A stretch of DNA of 64,000 nucleotides from Taibaiella sp965229095 (GCA_965229095.1 OZ245855.1:2604001-2668000), one strand, 5' to 3'. Shown: positions 1-9,307, numbered from the stretch's first letter. The notes: generated from the letters alone by a model not told the origin. Numbers and translations are program-made.

Positions 1-810
1 CAATTGTGTGGTTGCCGGATTAGGGCTGATACTCAAGGTATTATCATCAAAGAACGAGGGAAGTTTCTTTTCAGCCTTTTGCAGAACACTTGCGCAACCG
101 GGATTCCCCCCCCTCACGAACGCTATAATGGCAACGTCATCTACCATTACGGAACCGCCATAATCGCTTAAGTTGTTCATCCTTTTAAATCTGATTTCAA
201 TTCTGTCATAAGATGCTTGATATACCTCGAAAGCGGCAGAGTAACAATTCCATGCGTTTGTATTCGGAACATTAAATTCGCCAATAACCAACTCGGGATT
301 ACTATTTGTACTGCTATAAAGAACGACTTGAATGGTATTGTTCATTGGTGAATATGCAGCAGGAGGAAATCCTGATAACCGAAGATTTAAATAAAAAAGG
401 CGAGCCACGATACCAGATGCGCTAAGGGTGGTAGTTAAATTTCCTTTTACGTGAATGTCGTTAACAAAAGTACCGTTGCTTTTCGATTGCCAGATACCAA
501 TAGAACGATTCAGACCACCTGGACCGTAGCCACTGGAAAACTGTCCTAGACTGCAAGTTGCATTTATATCCCGAACTACCCCGGTATTTACCAAATTTCC
601 GCTTCCGGTCCCCTGGTTTTCTCCTGTCCAGTTGTCTACCCATCCCGATGCTAAATTGAATGGTCCATTGTTACCACCGGTGCATAAAGCAGGTCCTTGT
701 TCAAATCCGCCATTAGCTACATATTGTCCATGCGCTGATTGCAGGGATAATGCGAGGGCGATTGCCGCGAGCCCGTTAAGCAGGGTCGCTCTTTTTACTT
801 GGTTTTTCAT
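1..810 (-). CDS. Secreted T9SS protein, N-terminal part (C-terminus outside window)
   Basis: Reading leftward from the ATG at 810, a frame stays open to the window edge (270 codons). It begins with a lysine-rich, then hydrophobic signal peptide (MKNQVKRATLLNGLAAIALA..., ending near SAHGQ). The mature part opens with VANGGFEQG, a start often seen in carbohydrate-binding-like jelly-roll domains of secreted Bacteroidota proteins. The last visible residues, ISPNPATTQL, match the beginning of a type A T9SS sorting domain, so only about 70 residues should be missing. It is therefore predicted to be exported by Sec, crossed over the outer membrane by T9SS and probably surface-attached. Ligand or enzymatic role cannot be told. 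The rightward gap of about 745 bases separates it from the cupin gene. Confidence 0.8.
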   Translation of the reverse strand, partial: MKNQVKRATLLNGLAAIALALSLQSAHGQYVANGGFEQGPALCTGGNNGPFNLASGWVDNWTGENQGTGSGNLVNTGVVRDINATCSLGQFSSGYGPGGLNRSIGIWQSKSNGTFVNDIHVKGNLTTTLSASGIVARLFYLNLRLSGFPPAAYSPMNNTIQVVLYSSTNSNPELVIGEFNVPNTNAWNCYSAAFEVYQASYDRIEIRFKRMNNLSDYGGSVMVDDVAIIAFVRGGNPGCASVLQKAEKKLPSFFDDNTLSISPNPATTQL

Positions 811-1555
811 CTTGATGTTTAATTTTTGTGATGCTTTTGTTTAGTTATGGACTGGTTCAAGGTCTGATCTTCCATCATTTCGCAAGGAAAAATATTTATT
901 GAAAAGCAGTGTTTCTTATCACTTATCGTTACCCACTGCATTTCCTTTACTATTGATTTCCCTGTAACCCATCGACATAAATCCGGCTGTAATTTGCAGA
1001 CTAATCCTTTCCCGGAAAACAGGAAGTTGGTGGTTGTGTTATATCGCTTTATAATTCTGTAGAAATCACAAATAGATTGTAGCTTATCATTGATGTTTTA
1101 GCCACGAATGATAATGATGTTAAGTTGGAGGATTTCTTAAGGGGATAAAATTACTATTGGGCTACAAGTGAAGACCATTTTCCAGCCAAGCAGCGTATAT
1201 TGGTTATAACAAGTGAGACTTGCCCATAGAGCAGTGTATATTATAGTAACAAACTCGTTATTAGTTTCAAAATAGTAGATTTCTGTCTATTATCTCAATA
1301 TTTACTATTCAAAAACTATTCTTTAGAATCTAATAGATAATTATCTGGCTAAAACAATAAAAATGAATTGCTTATACACACTTCTTTTGCGTTTATATCA
1401 GAATAAATATTCTTTTACGTTAATAATGCATATTGAGTAGCCTATATTTTGACCCAAAATAGTATAAATACTATTTTCACTTAAAGATGGCTTGTATAAT
1501 ATCCTTCATGGAAGAGCAATAGTCTTTTATCTTTTATAAAATACCGTTCAAGCAT
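811..1555. other. AT-rich intergenic region without recognised gene
   Basis: About 745 bases between the divergent T9SS gene and the cupin gene. From about 1050 on the base composition is strongly AT-rich. I found no ORF of convincing codon use, no tRNA and no strong hairpin. It should hold the two divergent promoters, but no clear TAnnTTTG element could be assigned. Confidence 0.6.
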
Positions 1556-1894
1556 ATGAGCAATATACCCTTTCATACTATTGATTGGTCTGCGATAGTA
1601 CCTACAGAACATAAGGGAGCACAAGGCACTTCCTTCTGGCATACGCTGCAATTTGACGGATTGCGTATCCGTATCGTAGAATATTCGGCCGGCTATCTTG
1701 CCGACCACTGGTGCCGTAAAGGACATATCGTGCATTGCCTGGAAGGCAGCTTTACTTCCGAATTGAAAACAGGGGAAAGCTTTACCCTGACCCAAGGCAT
1801 GAGCTATGTAGTATCCGATGAACTGAGCGAGCACCGTTCGCTATGCGAACAAGGCGTAAAACTGCTCATCATCGACGGGGATTTCCTGCAGTGA
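1556..1894 (+). CDS. DHCW-motif cupin fold protein
   Basis: A 112-residue single-domain cupin. The sequence around residues 45-64 (GYLADHWCRKGHIVHCLEGS) carries the Asp-His-Trp-Cys signature with further His57, His60 and Cys61, which would line the metal site of the beta-barrel. Residues 80-100 (GMSYVVSDELSEHRS) form the second conserved cupin strand pair. The family is known as small cytosolic proteins of unknown function; no enzymatic activity is established to my knowledge. There is no signal peptide. It stands alone on the plus strand, 14 bases before the end of the convergent ABM-domain gene, so the two genes may interfere at their 3' ends. Family call is good, role unknown. Confidence 0.85.
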   Translation: MSNIPFHTIDWSAIVPTEHKGAQGTSFWHTLQFDGLRIRIVEYSAGYLADHWCRKGHIVHCLEGSFTSELKTGESFTLTQGMSYVVSDELSEHRSLCEQGVKLLIIDGDFLQ

Positions 1895-1908
1895 TCTGCA
1901 TGAAAGGC

Positions 1909-2337
1909 CTATTCCGTTTCCCGGAAGATGCCCCGTTCCATAGTAATATGCAACTCCTGCAACATAGCAGCGGGGTTAAAGCCCTCCTTCTTGTACTCGG
2001 CCTGCACTACTTCTTTGGCTTTACTCAAGGCCTCGGCACTGCTCCAGGTGGCTACGGTAACACAGGTCAGGTTGCCTTGCTCATCGATCGATTCATAAAT
2101 ATGATCTTCGATAAAGCCGGGAATCGTTTTGATGAGGTCCCTGTTGATCTTTGTTCTTGCTTTAAAGGTTTCGATGGCTGCTGCGAGGACAAAAAACTTG
2201 TCGATAAAGAATTGGGGCATACTTGCGCTATGGTTTTTTGTTTCGGTGACCTGCTCTGCTTTCCGGGGTTGTACTGCATGGCCCAGCATGGGTGCCGACA
2301 GCAAGGCAGGGAAAAGGTATCGTGCTATTGCTTTCAT
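1909..2337 (-). CDS. ABM-domain protein with signal peptide
   Basis: The frame is open further upstream to 2496, but the ATG at 2337 (MKAIARYLFPALLSAPMLGHAVQ) gives a clean signal peptide and leaves a sensible gap to the upstream gene, so I chose it (142 residues). The mature part (FFVLAAAIETFKARTKINRDLIKTIPGF..., then HIYESIDEQGNLTCVTVATWSS) reads as an antibiotic-biosynthesis-monooxygenase (ABM) dimeric alpha-beta barrel. ABM proteins are usually cytosolic haem-degrading or quinone-type monooxygenases; a secreted version is less usual. It follows the AraC-type gene on the same strand with 58 bases between, so it may be that regulator's target. Enzymatic substrate unknown. Confidence 0.7.
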   Translation of the reverse strand: MKAIARYLFPALLSAPMLGHAVQPRKAEQVTETKNHSASMPQFFIDKFFVLAAAIETFKARTKINRDLIKTIPGFIEDHIYESIDEQGNLTCVTVATWSSAEALSKAKEVVQAEYKKEGFNPAAMLQELHITMERGIFRETE

Positions 2338-2395
2338 CTTTTTTTTCACAAAATTACCTTTGCCCTCCCCGGAAAAATTGTACAAATTCACTGAT

Positions 2396-3169
2396 CTACC
2401 AATAGCGGGCGTTCCGGAAGAAGGCTTTGGGCGGCTGCCCGGTAAAGGCCCTGAAGCTCCTGATAAAATGCGCCTGGTCGAAGAATCCGAAGGCATGTGC
2501 AGCCGTACCCAGGTTTTTAAAGGTATCGATATCCCTGATCAAAGACCTTAATCTTATGATCTCTGCAAAATGCTTGGGCGTAGTGCCGGTGGCCTGGCGG
2601 AAACGTTTTTCAAAAGGGTCCTGGCTGATGTACAGACCGGCAGCCAGCTCTTTGATCCTGATATTACCGGTAGCCTTCTTGATCGCATCCATGGCGTCAT
2701 GCACCAGGAGATCGGCCCTGCGGTGGTCCAAGCGGGAAATAAGCATCGCTTCGATAAGTGCTATACGTTGCGCATCGTTATGGGCCCCGGCCAGTTGCTC
2801 ACATAAGAACAAAGCATCGTGCTTTGATATGATATGCTCCAGGGCTACGGTATGGTTAAACAGCGCTACTGGGGAATCATGGAGGAAAGCAGCCGCACCA
2901 ACCTCCGTAAACCTAACCAGTAAAGTCGTCGTCTCTTTCCCATATTGCAGCAAACGGGCTTGCTGCCTTAGTCCTGATAGGCTGGCGGGAGGTAATGCAC
3001 GGATAACGTTATCCTCGGTATAAGTCACCCTGCCCCTGAAACAAAAGGCCATGACCATATGAATATCCGGGAGTATGGTATTGGTCATGCCTTCCCTGCT
3101 TTCAATAACCATGAAAGTGCTGATATATGGCCTTAGCAGTGCTGAAGGTTGGAAGGTTTGCGCATTCAT
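2396..3169 (-). CDS. AraC-family transcriptional regulator
   Basis: The ATG at 3169 (MNAQTFQPSALLRPYISTFMVIES) is taken as start because the longer frame to 3283 adds low-complexity residues and overlaps the upstream gene's end. The protein is 257 residues. The N-terminal part resembles the DUF6597 / AraC-binding type domain (LRPYIS..., LPDIHMVMAFCFRG). The C-terminal part holds two helix-turn-helix units: IRIKELAAGLYISQDPFEKRFRQATGTTPK, then GFFDQAHFIRSFRAFTGQPPKAFF, the usual AraC signature. A TATCTTTG -7-like element lies on the minus strand at 3190-3197, giving a short leader. It likely controls itself and the ABM-domain gene 58 bases downstream; effector unknown. Confidence 0.85.
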   Translation of the reverse strand: MNAQTFQPSALLRPYISTFMVIESREGMTNTILPDIHMVMAFCFRGRVTYTEDNVIRALPPASLSGLRQQARLLQYGKETTTLLVRFTEVGAAAFLHDSPVALFNHTVALEHIISKHDALFLCEQLAGAHNDAQRIALIEAMLISRLDHRRADLLVHDAMDAIKKATGNIRIKELAAGLYISQDPFEKRFRQATGTTPKHFAEIIRLRSLIRDIDTFKNLGTAAHAFGFFDQAHFIRSFRAFTGQPPKAFFRNARYW

Positions 3170-3233
3170 TGCCCGGAAAGTTCTGCCGGCAAAGATAGGC
3201 GGAAGGTCATGCCAGGATAATAGCTTTCTTTTA

Positions 3234-3716
3234 TTATTGCATCGGCAGGTGGTTGACAGTCCTGATGGAATCGCCAAGTGCATCGGCCCAATTGCTGATC
3301 AGCCTGATCTCCTCTTCCGAAAGTTTTGCATCGTGATGTATTGCGGTGTAAGAAGAGATCGGCATTTCGTGCTCTCCTACTTCCGCCATTACTTCATCTA
3401 GCTTATGCGCTGCCTTTTTGGGTGTGTAGGCGGCAAATTCCGAGAAGTTAAGCTCCCGTTTACCCTCTTGTATGTGATCATTTAATATCCAGGCAACGGG
3501 CTGTATATTATTGTACCAGGGATAATGGGTATTATTGGAATGACAATCGTAACAACTGCGCTGCAACAACTGCAATACCGGCTCAGGTACAGGATACTTC
3601 GTGGTAATATCGCGGGGAGAAAGCCCTGCGGCTTCGTTCCTTTGCGGCCTAAAAAACTGGATAACAACCAGCAGGACAGCAACAACCAGGATGATACGTT
3701 TTACTATTCTTTTCAT
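3234..3716 (-). CDS. Haem-binding domain protein
   Basis: A 160-residue membrane-anchored periplasmic protein. Residues 7-23 are a hydrophobic N-terminal anchor or signal (IILVVAVLLVVIQFF). The mature domain has Cys55-Tyr-Asp-Cys58-His59, a c-type haem attachment motif, followed by SNNTHYPWYNNIQPVAWILNDHI, typical of the haem-binding (Haem_bd) domain family of Bacteroidota. Met110-120 region (GEHEMPISSYTAIH) may supply the distal haem ligand. It would act in the periplasm as a small electron-transfer or cytochrome-like protein. It is transcribed in the same direction as the AraC gene, 64 bases upstream of it, but a functional link is not obvious. Confidence 0.85.
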   Translation of the reverse strand: MKRIVKRIILVVAVLLVVIQFFRPQRNEAAGLSPRDITTKYPVPEPVLQLLQRSCYDCHSNNTHYPWYNNIQPVAWILNDHIQEGKRELNFSEFAAYTPKKAAHKLDEVMAEVGEHEMPISSYTAIHHDAKLSEEEIRLISNWADALGDSIRTVNHLPMQ

Positions 3717-4055
3717 AATACTTTACTGGAAACAAAGCACAAGGTAAAAAATTAACAGGGAGAAAGCACAAGACCATTTTTATTTAATCTGGTGGAAATG
3801 GCCTCCCCGGGCGATACTATACGCGCGCTCATAACCGAAATCCGGAACACAAGGTACTTATAACCGGATCACTATATAAGAAAGGATACCCTCCCGTGTA
3901 ATAGTTATACTACATTTAATATCCTGAAACGGGACGATCTTTGCGCTGTTATCCTGTTTTTTCATGCATTTGTATTTTCTATTATTAATAGCAGCATTTT
4001 TGCAACTGATTCCGATGCACAGGATGTAAATCATATTGCATGTTTGCAAAAGTGT

Positions 4056-7000
4056 ATGATGGACAAACCAATTAACCGTATTTTTTTTCTTTGCAGTTTT
4101 ATTCTTTGTATCGCCCGGCCAGCTCTTTATGCAGGAACCGATTCGGCCAGCTATGCCCTCACCCGATATTCCAATGAGAATGGCCTTCCCCAGAATAGTA
4201 TCAAAGCCATTGCCGCCGATGAATATGGCTTTATTTGGCTGGCTACGGAATCGGGGCTGGTACGGTTCGACGGACGGCATTTTTCCCTGTATAACCGGAA
4301 CAATACCGGTATTGCCTCCAGCAGGATCATTGATATATCAAGGGCGCCCGCCACAGGAAACTTATATGCGGTGACCCAGAACTGGACTATGCTGGGCATT
4401 GCCAGGGGAAAGGTCTATCCCGAGAAAAGAAAATGGGAGGTACTGTACCGCCGGATCGGACGGCCTACGGTCTCCAGCGCCTTATTGCCGCAGGCCTGGA
4501 AATACGAAGGCTGGGTAGATTCTTATCACCAGGATAGTCTTCAATTATATTTACCGCACGATACTACTATACTGGCTGCTTTAAACGGCAATCTTTATTG
4601 GTATTATAAAGAAAAGCACATCGGGCAAACCCATATCCCACTCCGGGGAAAACTTCATAAGATATTCGCATTGGGGCCTTCGCTCTACCTGTTGCCCGAC
4701 AAGGCCTCGGGCAGCTATACAGTAAGCCGTATCGGCATGGGCCGTATCGATACGGTATCCCTTTCGGGGGATATTGTACACCAGCCCCGGAAAGCAGACT
4801 GGATACTGGGGCTTAATAGAGCCATGCAGCAGGTATTTATTTATAGCGATAAACATCTTTACCTGGTACAGCGGCTGTCCAATGGCAACCTCCACACTAC
4901 CCTTTTGCTCAGCGGCTACGATTTTCAGAAATTAAAGATAGGTTCCTGCTATTACGACAGCCTGCACCAACGTATCTTCCTGGGCAGCGCCGTCCATGGC
5001 CTTTATGTATTTTCGGCAAAACCTTTTGCAACAAGAACCTGTATTGAAGCGGGCAACAACAGCAATGTTTTTTACGATCATATTGCTTACGACGATACCA
5101 GCATTCTTACTGCGAGAGGTATTCTTTTTAATACCCGGCATCCAGGATACAAGGTGTTCGGAACACTCAGGGAGAAAAGCGATGGCCTTGGCAATACCTT
5201 GTACAAAGCCAAGGACGGTACTTTATGGACCGCGGATTACTACTATGTATACCAGATGTCGCCACAAGGCACTACCGTATTACATCGCTGGCAAATAAGG
5301 GCTGCCTGCGCTTTCACACAATTGGCATCGGGAGACATATGCGTAGGCACCAACCAGCAGGGTATCTATACGATACAACCCGACAGGCCCGAAGAACCGC
5401 CCCGATGTATAAAAGTAATGCACGACCGGGTAGTGTGTATGGAACAGGAAACAGCCGATATATTGTGGCTGGCCACGGACAATCATTTGTTCCGCTGTTC
5501 TTTACCCGACATGAAGCTGGATACGATTACAGCACTTAACGGGCAGGTAGTCCGGAATATTTATATACCCCGCCAGCAAGAGGTATGGTTCTGCACCTAT
5601 GAAGCAGGATTTTACCTTTACCATGACCAGCAACTGACGAAATTTCCCCCGGACCGCTATAAGTACCTGAATACGGTGCATCATATAGCGGAAGACGCCC
5701 ACGGTTTTTTCTGGGTGAGTACCAATAATGGTATCTTTAAGATGGCAAAGCGCGACCTTTTCGCTTATGCAGCCGACCATACCAAGATCCCTTTCTATCT
5801 TTATTATTCCAAAGAAAGCGGCTTTAATACCAATGAATTTAACGGCAGCAACCAACGCGTAGGTGCACAACTTGCCGATGGCACTTTTACCTTTGCTTCG
5901 GTAGACGGTATCATTTTTTTTAATCCTGCCGACTTCCGTTCTGAGCTGCCCGATGCGCCGCTCATTGTTGATGGCATCGAAGTCAATGGTAGTCCTATCA
6001 CTATTTCGAACGCTATCCGCCTCCGTCATTCTTTCTCCGATATCCGTTTCCGTATCGCCACCGCCTACTTCGGCAATCCCGACAACCTGATGCTGGAATA
6101 CCGGCTGGACAATAATGAATGGATACATATCGAAAATGAATCATTTGCCTTTAATGCTTTGCCTGCAGGCAGACACCAGCTCCAGGTCAGAAAAAGAGCA
6201 GGCTTCCACAATAGTTACCGTTACTGCAGCATAACCTTTGACGTATTACCCGCCTTTTGGGAAACCTGGTGGTTCAGGGGAATAGCCCTTTTACTGATTA
6301 TAGGGGCAATATGGCTGCTGATAAGGCTCAGGATACTATACCTCAACAGGAAAAACAAAACACTGGAACAGACCGTTGCCCTGCGTACCGCCGAGTTGAA
6401 TAATATTATCAGCGTACTGGAAGTATCGGAAATGAAGCTGGCCGAGGAACTGCGGCTACAGCAAAGATTGATCGGCAATATCGCGCATGATATTAAAACC
6501 CCTCTTAAATACCTTACGCTGTCGGCCAAAAATTTATCCAATAAAGTACGGCAGCAGGAAATGCCCGATTACGCGGAAATGGAGGGCATCTATATTTCCT
6601 CTACCAGGATCTACTCCTTTACCGAAAACCTGATGTCTTATCTCCAGGCAAGGCTCGAGTCGGGTGTGGTCAAAAAAGAACTGAATCTGCGGGAGATCAT
6701 AGAACACCAGAAAGAAATATTCAATATTGCCCTGCATACACAGGGGAATGCATTCCTCAATAAGATAGCGCCCGAACTCAACCTAAGGACACACCGACAA
6801 TTGCTGAATATCCTGTTGCATAACCTCACCGACAATGCTGTTAAGAATACGGAAAACGGTACGATCACCTTCTCCGCAACCCGGAACAGGAACAGCATCA
6901 GCATCCATATACAGGATAGTGGCAAAGGGATCGGCCTTCGTGAAGCAGGAAGGTACAATACTTACTTCCGGGAAGACAACAACGCGGAAAAAGGAGTCTA

Positions 7001-7136
7001 TACCGGCTTTGGCTTTCTCATCATCAAGGATATTTTGCCTTTAATAGATGCCAACCTGCATTTTGAAAGCGGCCAGGGTACCCTGGTTACGCTCACCATC
7101 AATATACCCGAAGATCAGATACCAGGGGTAGCGTGA
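4056..7136 (+). CDS. Sensor histidine kinase with periplasmic beta-propeller and Y_Y_Y domain
   Basis: About 1026 residues from the ATG at 4056 (a second ATG follows at 4059). After a signal peptide (IFFLCSFILCIARPALYA) comes a long two-component-regulator propeller region; its first repeat is LPQNSIKAIAADEYGFIWLATESG. A Y_Y_Y domain (LEYRLDNNEWIHIE...) precedes the single membrane segment near residue 735 (GIALLLIIGAIWLLIRL). The cytoplasmic half has the H-box NIAHDIKTPLKYL near residue 809, the N-box LLHNLTDNAVKNT and G-boxes DSGKGIGL and TGFGFLIIKDI. Unlike the classic hybrid systems of this order it has no fused receiver or AraC domain. The separate response regulator encoded convergently at 7115-7762 is the likely partner. 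Signal unknown; homologues sense glycan breakdown products. Confidence 0.9.
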   Translation: MMDKPINRIFFLCSFILCIARPALYAGTDSASYALTRYSNENGLPQNSIKAIAADEYGFIWLATESGLVRFDGRHFSLYNRNNTGIASSRIIDISRAPATGNLYAVTQNWTMLGIARGKVYPEKRKWEVLYRRIGRPTVSSALLPQAWKYEGWVDSYHQDSLQLYLPHDTTILAALNGNLYWYYKEKHIGQTHIPLRGKLHKIFALGPSLYLLPDKASGSYTVSRIGMGRIDTVSLSGDIVHQPRKADWILGLNRAMQQVFIYSDKHLYLVQRLSNGNLHTTLLLSGYDFQKLKIGSCYYDSLHQRIFLGSAVHGLYVFSAKPFATRTCIEAGNNSNVFYDHIAYDDTSILTARGILFNTRHPGYKVFGTLREKSDGLGNTLYKAKDGTLWTADYYYVYQMSPQGTTVLHRWQIRAACAFTQLASGDICVGTNQQGIYTIQPDRPEEPPRCIKVMHDRVVCMEQETADILWLATDNHLFRCSLPDMKLDTITALNGQVVRNIYIPRQQEVWFCTYEAGFYLYHDQQLTKFPPDRYKYLNTVHHIAEDAHGFFWVSTNNGIFKMAKRDLFAYAADHTKIPFYLYYSKESGFNTNEFNGSNQRVGAQLADGTFTFASVDGIIFFNPADFRSELPDAPLIVDGIEVNGSPITISNAIRLRHSFSDIRFRIATAYFGNPDNLMLEYRLDNNEWIHIENESFAFNALPAGRHQLQVRKRAGFHNSYRYCSITFDVLPAFWETWWFRGIALLLIIGAIWLLIRLRILYLNRKNKTLEQTVALRTAELNNIISVLEVSEMKLAEELRLQQRLIGNIAHDIKTPLKYLTLSAKNLSNKVRQQEMPDYAEMEGIYISSTRIYSFTENLMSYLQARLESGVVKKELNLREIIEHQKEIFNIALHTQGNAFLNKIAPELNLRTHRQLLNILLHNLTDNAVKNTENGTITFSATRNRNSISIHIQDSGKGIGLREAGRYNTYFREDNNAEKGVYTGFGFLIIKDILPLIDANLHFESGQGTLVTLTINIPEDQIPGVA

Positions 7137-7762
7137 TTTTTAAAAACGGCAATCAGCTCGGGCAGATTGGTTATCTGCACTTTTTCATAGATCCTTTTTT
7201 TGTACGTGCTCACGGTTGCAATATGCAGGTTGAGGGTATTTGATATCTCCAGCAAACCCAGCCCCTGCAACAAGAGGCGCGCTACTTCCATCTCCCGCTG
7301 GGATAAAAGATCCAGGGGATTTTCGGCCGTATGCCGGTTTGTGGACAGCGCTTTGTTGATCAGGCGTTCCTTAACGGCTTCGCTGATATATTTGCCATTG
7401 TTCAGTACGATAGCGATCGCATTTCGTATCTGTTCATTCTCGCTATCTTTATGAAGGAAGCCATTCGCTCCGGCCTGCATGTAGCGGGGTGCATAAAGGT
7501 CTTCCCGGTAAGCGGAAAATATAAGGATCCTCACATCCTGCTGGATGGTTCTCATATCGTCGATCACATGAAAACTGTCGCAACCCGGCATATTAATATC
7601 ACATACAACCAGGTCCATCTTCTGCTGCCCCAGCCCGCTCATTAAAGTATCGTAATCCCAGGCCTGGGTTACATTTACGGAAGGCATCATTTCCTGCAGG
7701 AGCAGGGAAATGCCATGACGGACCACGGCATGATCATCTGCAATTAGTATATGTAATGACAT
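7115..7762 (-). CDS. NarL/FixJ-family response regulator
   Basis: 215 residues. The receiver domain (residues 1-120) has the acidic pair Asp9-Asp10, phospho-acceptor Asp55 in VVCDINMPG, and Lys105 in GFLHKDSE. The LuxR-type DNA-binding domain occupies roughly residues 148-210 (LLSQREMEVARLLLQGLGLLEISNTLNLHIATVSTYKKRIYEKV). It would be phosphorylated by a histidine kinase, most likely the beta-propeller kinase encoded head-on. The two coding regions overlap by 22 bases at their 3' ends, so each stop codon is inside the other gene. A minus-strand TTTGCC/TAACC element about 20 bases ahead of the ATG is only a partial match to the Bacteroidota -7 box. Confidence 0.92.
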   Translation of the reverse strand: MSLHILIADDHAVVRHGISLLLQEMMPSVNVTQAWDYDTLMSGLGQQKMDLVVCDINMPGCDSFHVIDDMRTIQQDVRILIFSAYREDLYAPRYMQAGANGFLHKDSENEQIRNAIAIVLNNGKYISEAVKERLINKALSTNRHTAENPLDLLSQREMEVARLLLQGLGLLEISNTLNLHIATVSTYKKRIYEKVQITNLPELIAVFKNHATPGI

Positions 7763-7942
7763 CTTTTAAAATCTGGCGGCAAAGGTTATCCAATTTTTCG
7801 GTTTAAGCCGGTGAAACCACTTGTTCATTTGTGGTTCTTTTACTACATATCGGCTCCGGTATGGTTAAATGGTATTGCATAATAAGGATATAATTCCATA
7901 TCTGCTATAGTAATAATACTACAAAACAAAAAAAAGCCCCGT

Positions 7943-8022
7943 ATTCCGGGACATAAACGATACTACCCTTACAGGCCCGGAATATATAGCGAAACGGGCA
8001 ATACTTTCCGTATTGCCCGTTT
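7943..8022 (-). terminator. Hairpin cluster, probable terminator of the FAD oxidoreductase gene
   Basis: Two inverted repeats lie just downstream of the minus-strand oxidoreductase. The nearer one pairs AAACGGGCAATA (7992-8003) with TATTGCCCGTTT (8011-8022) across a 7-base loop. The farther one pairs ATTCCGGG (7943-7950) with CCCGGAAT (7976-7983) and is followed on the minus strand by a run of eight T (complement of 7928-7935 region). Together they fit rho-independent termination of the leftward transcript. Confidence 0.65.
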
Positions 8023-8056
8023 GCGATTTAATATCCTTTTCCTTTATAACTGATCG

Positions 8057-9226
8057 CTAAAGAATACCTTTTTTCAGCAGGTGCGCTTTGGTATAACCTG
8101 CGGAAGTCGTCATGCCTTTACCACCTATGCCCGTTGCAATGTGAATGCGCTCCTCTATGGTATGCTCGAATATATCCAGCTCGTTGTGCTGTACATAAAA
8201 ACCGCACCAGTACTGTGCCATAGCCCAGTCGCTGAGCTGCACTATCTTTTTGGCTTCTGTGATCATGAGCTCGTTGATGTGCATTTCGTTATAATAAATG
8301 CTCAGGTCGTCCTGGTCGGTTACCGCTGCGTACTCGTGCGAATCGCCGATAATGATACTGCCGTCCATACGCTGTTTGAAAAGGATATGAATACCCCATT
8401 GCAACAGTTCAGGATCAACATCTTCTTTTTGCAGTAGCCGGTAAGCATCACAGGATTGAAAGCTTTCATAGCGGCGTATGCTGAGCCCGGTCAGTATATT
8501 CCCCGGCAACTGTATTTCCGGCTGCGGGTAAGTGGCCATCATGTTTAATTTGGAAACGACCAACCCGCTGAAGGCAAATACCTCGGGAAAGAGCAGCTTT
8601 ACATCGCGTCCGTTGCATAGTATGCCATGCTCGGCAGTGTACGTTTTTTTTCCCGCCACATGCACCACTACCCTATCTCCATTCACGGCCATATCCAATA
8701 CCGGTGTATGATACAGGAAAGTAACCTGGCCCGGGTATTTCAAACGCAGGTATTCCTGCAGGCGGTGGATCATCAACTCCGGCTCGGCAGATACTTCCGT
8801 AGGAAAGAAGAGTGCTCCCCTGGCATAATCGCTTCGCAGGCAAGGGTATTTTTCCAGTACCGCTTCCTTAGTCCATAAAACCCCTTCGTAATCATCGGCA
8901 GCAAAGCGTTGCTGCATCTCTTCCAGCACGGCCATTTCATCGTCGCTTGAAGCGATATAGCAGGAACCGTTGTTACGGATACCTATAGCATATTCCTCCT
9001 GTATTTCCTTATAGATATCCGTAGCTTCACGGCCATAGCGGTTCCATTCACCCACAGGCAAGCCTGAAGGCACTACCTGCCCGAAATTGCGTACGGTAGC
9101 TTCCTGCGGCCTTTTATCCTTTTCAATTACCAGTACTTTCCTGCCTGCTTTTAAGGCATGATAAGCATGGAATGTGCCCAGTGCTCCGGCGCCTACAACT
9201 ACTATATCAAAATGATTGTTGTCCAT
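8057..9226 (-). CDS. TIGR03364-type FAD-dependent oxidoreductase (phosphonate-associated)
   Basis: 389 residues, cytosolic. The N-terminus has the Rossmann FAD motif VVVGAGALGTFHA (about residues 9-21) and an acidic end of the second strand (LVIEKDKRP). The segment ATVRNFGQVVPSG is, from memory, characteristic of the DAO-like family TIGR03364, which is recognised by its co-occurrence with phosphonate-degradation genes. The C-terminus GIGGKGMTTSAGYTKAH closes the FAD site. Family members are thought to oxidise 2-aminoethylphosphonate or an N-methyl derivative to phosphonoacetaldehyde. The matching hydrolase is encoded at 24818-25528 and no phnW-like transaminase is present, which supports that role. 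Promoter: TACCTTTG (minus strand, 9244-9251) with motif copies just upstream. Exact substrate is inference. Confidence 0.85.
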   Translation of the reverse strand: MDNNHFDIVVVGAGALGTFHAYHALKAGRKVLVIEKDKRPQEATVRNFGQVVPSGLPVGEWNRYGREATDIYKEIQEEYAIGIRNNGSCYIASSDDEMAVLEEMQQRFAADDYEGVLWTKEAVLEKYPCLRSDYARGALFFPTEVSAEPELMIHRLQEYLRLKYPGQVTFLYHTPVLDMAVNGDRVVVHVAGKKTYTAEHGILCNGRDVKLLFPEVFAFSGLVVSKLNMMATYPQPEIQLPGNILTGLSIRRYESFQSCDAYRLLQKEDVDPELLQWGIHILFKQRMDGSIIIGDSHEYAAVTDQDDLSIYYNEMHINELMITEAKKIVQLSDWAMAQYWCGFYVQHNELDIFEHTIEERIHIATGIGGKGMTTSAGYTKAHLLKKGIL

Positions 9227-9243
9227 ATTCCCTTATTGTTTTG

Positions 9244-9293
9244 CAAAGGTAGGCCTCCGATTGTTTAATATAAATAAACTTTGTTTACTAAAT
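9244..9293 (-). promoter_or_regulatory. Promoter and operator-like repeats of the FAD oxidoreductase gene
   Basis: A TACCTTTG -7 element is read on the minus strand at 9244-9251, about 17 bases before the ATG. Upstream of it lie TGTTTAATAT (9262-9271) and TGTTTACTAAAT (9282-9293), degenerate copies of the motif seen before the other units of this locus. No convincing TTG at -33 was found, which would fit an activator-dependent or operator-overlapped promoter. Confidence 0.55.
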
Positions 9294-9307
9294 TGTTAAT
9301 TACGAAA

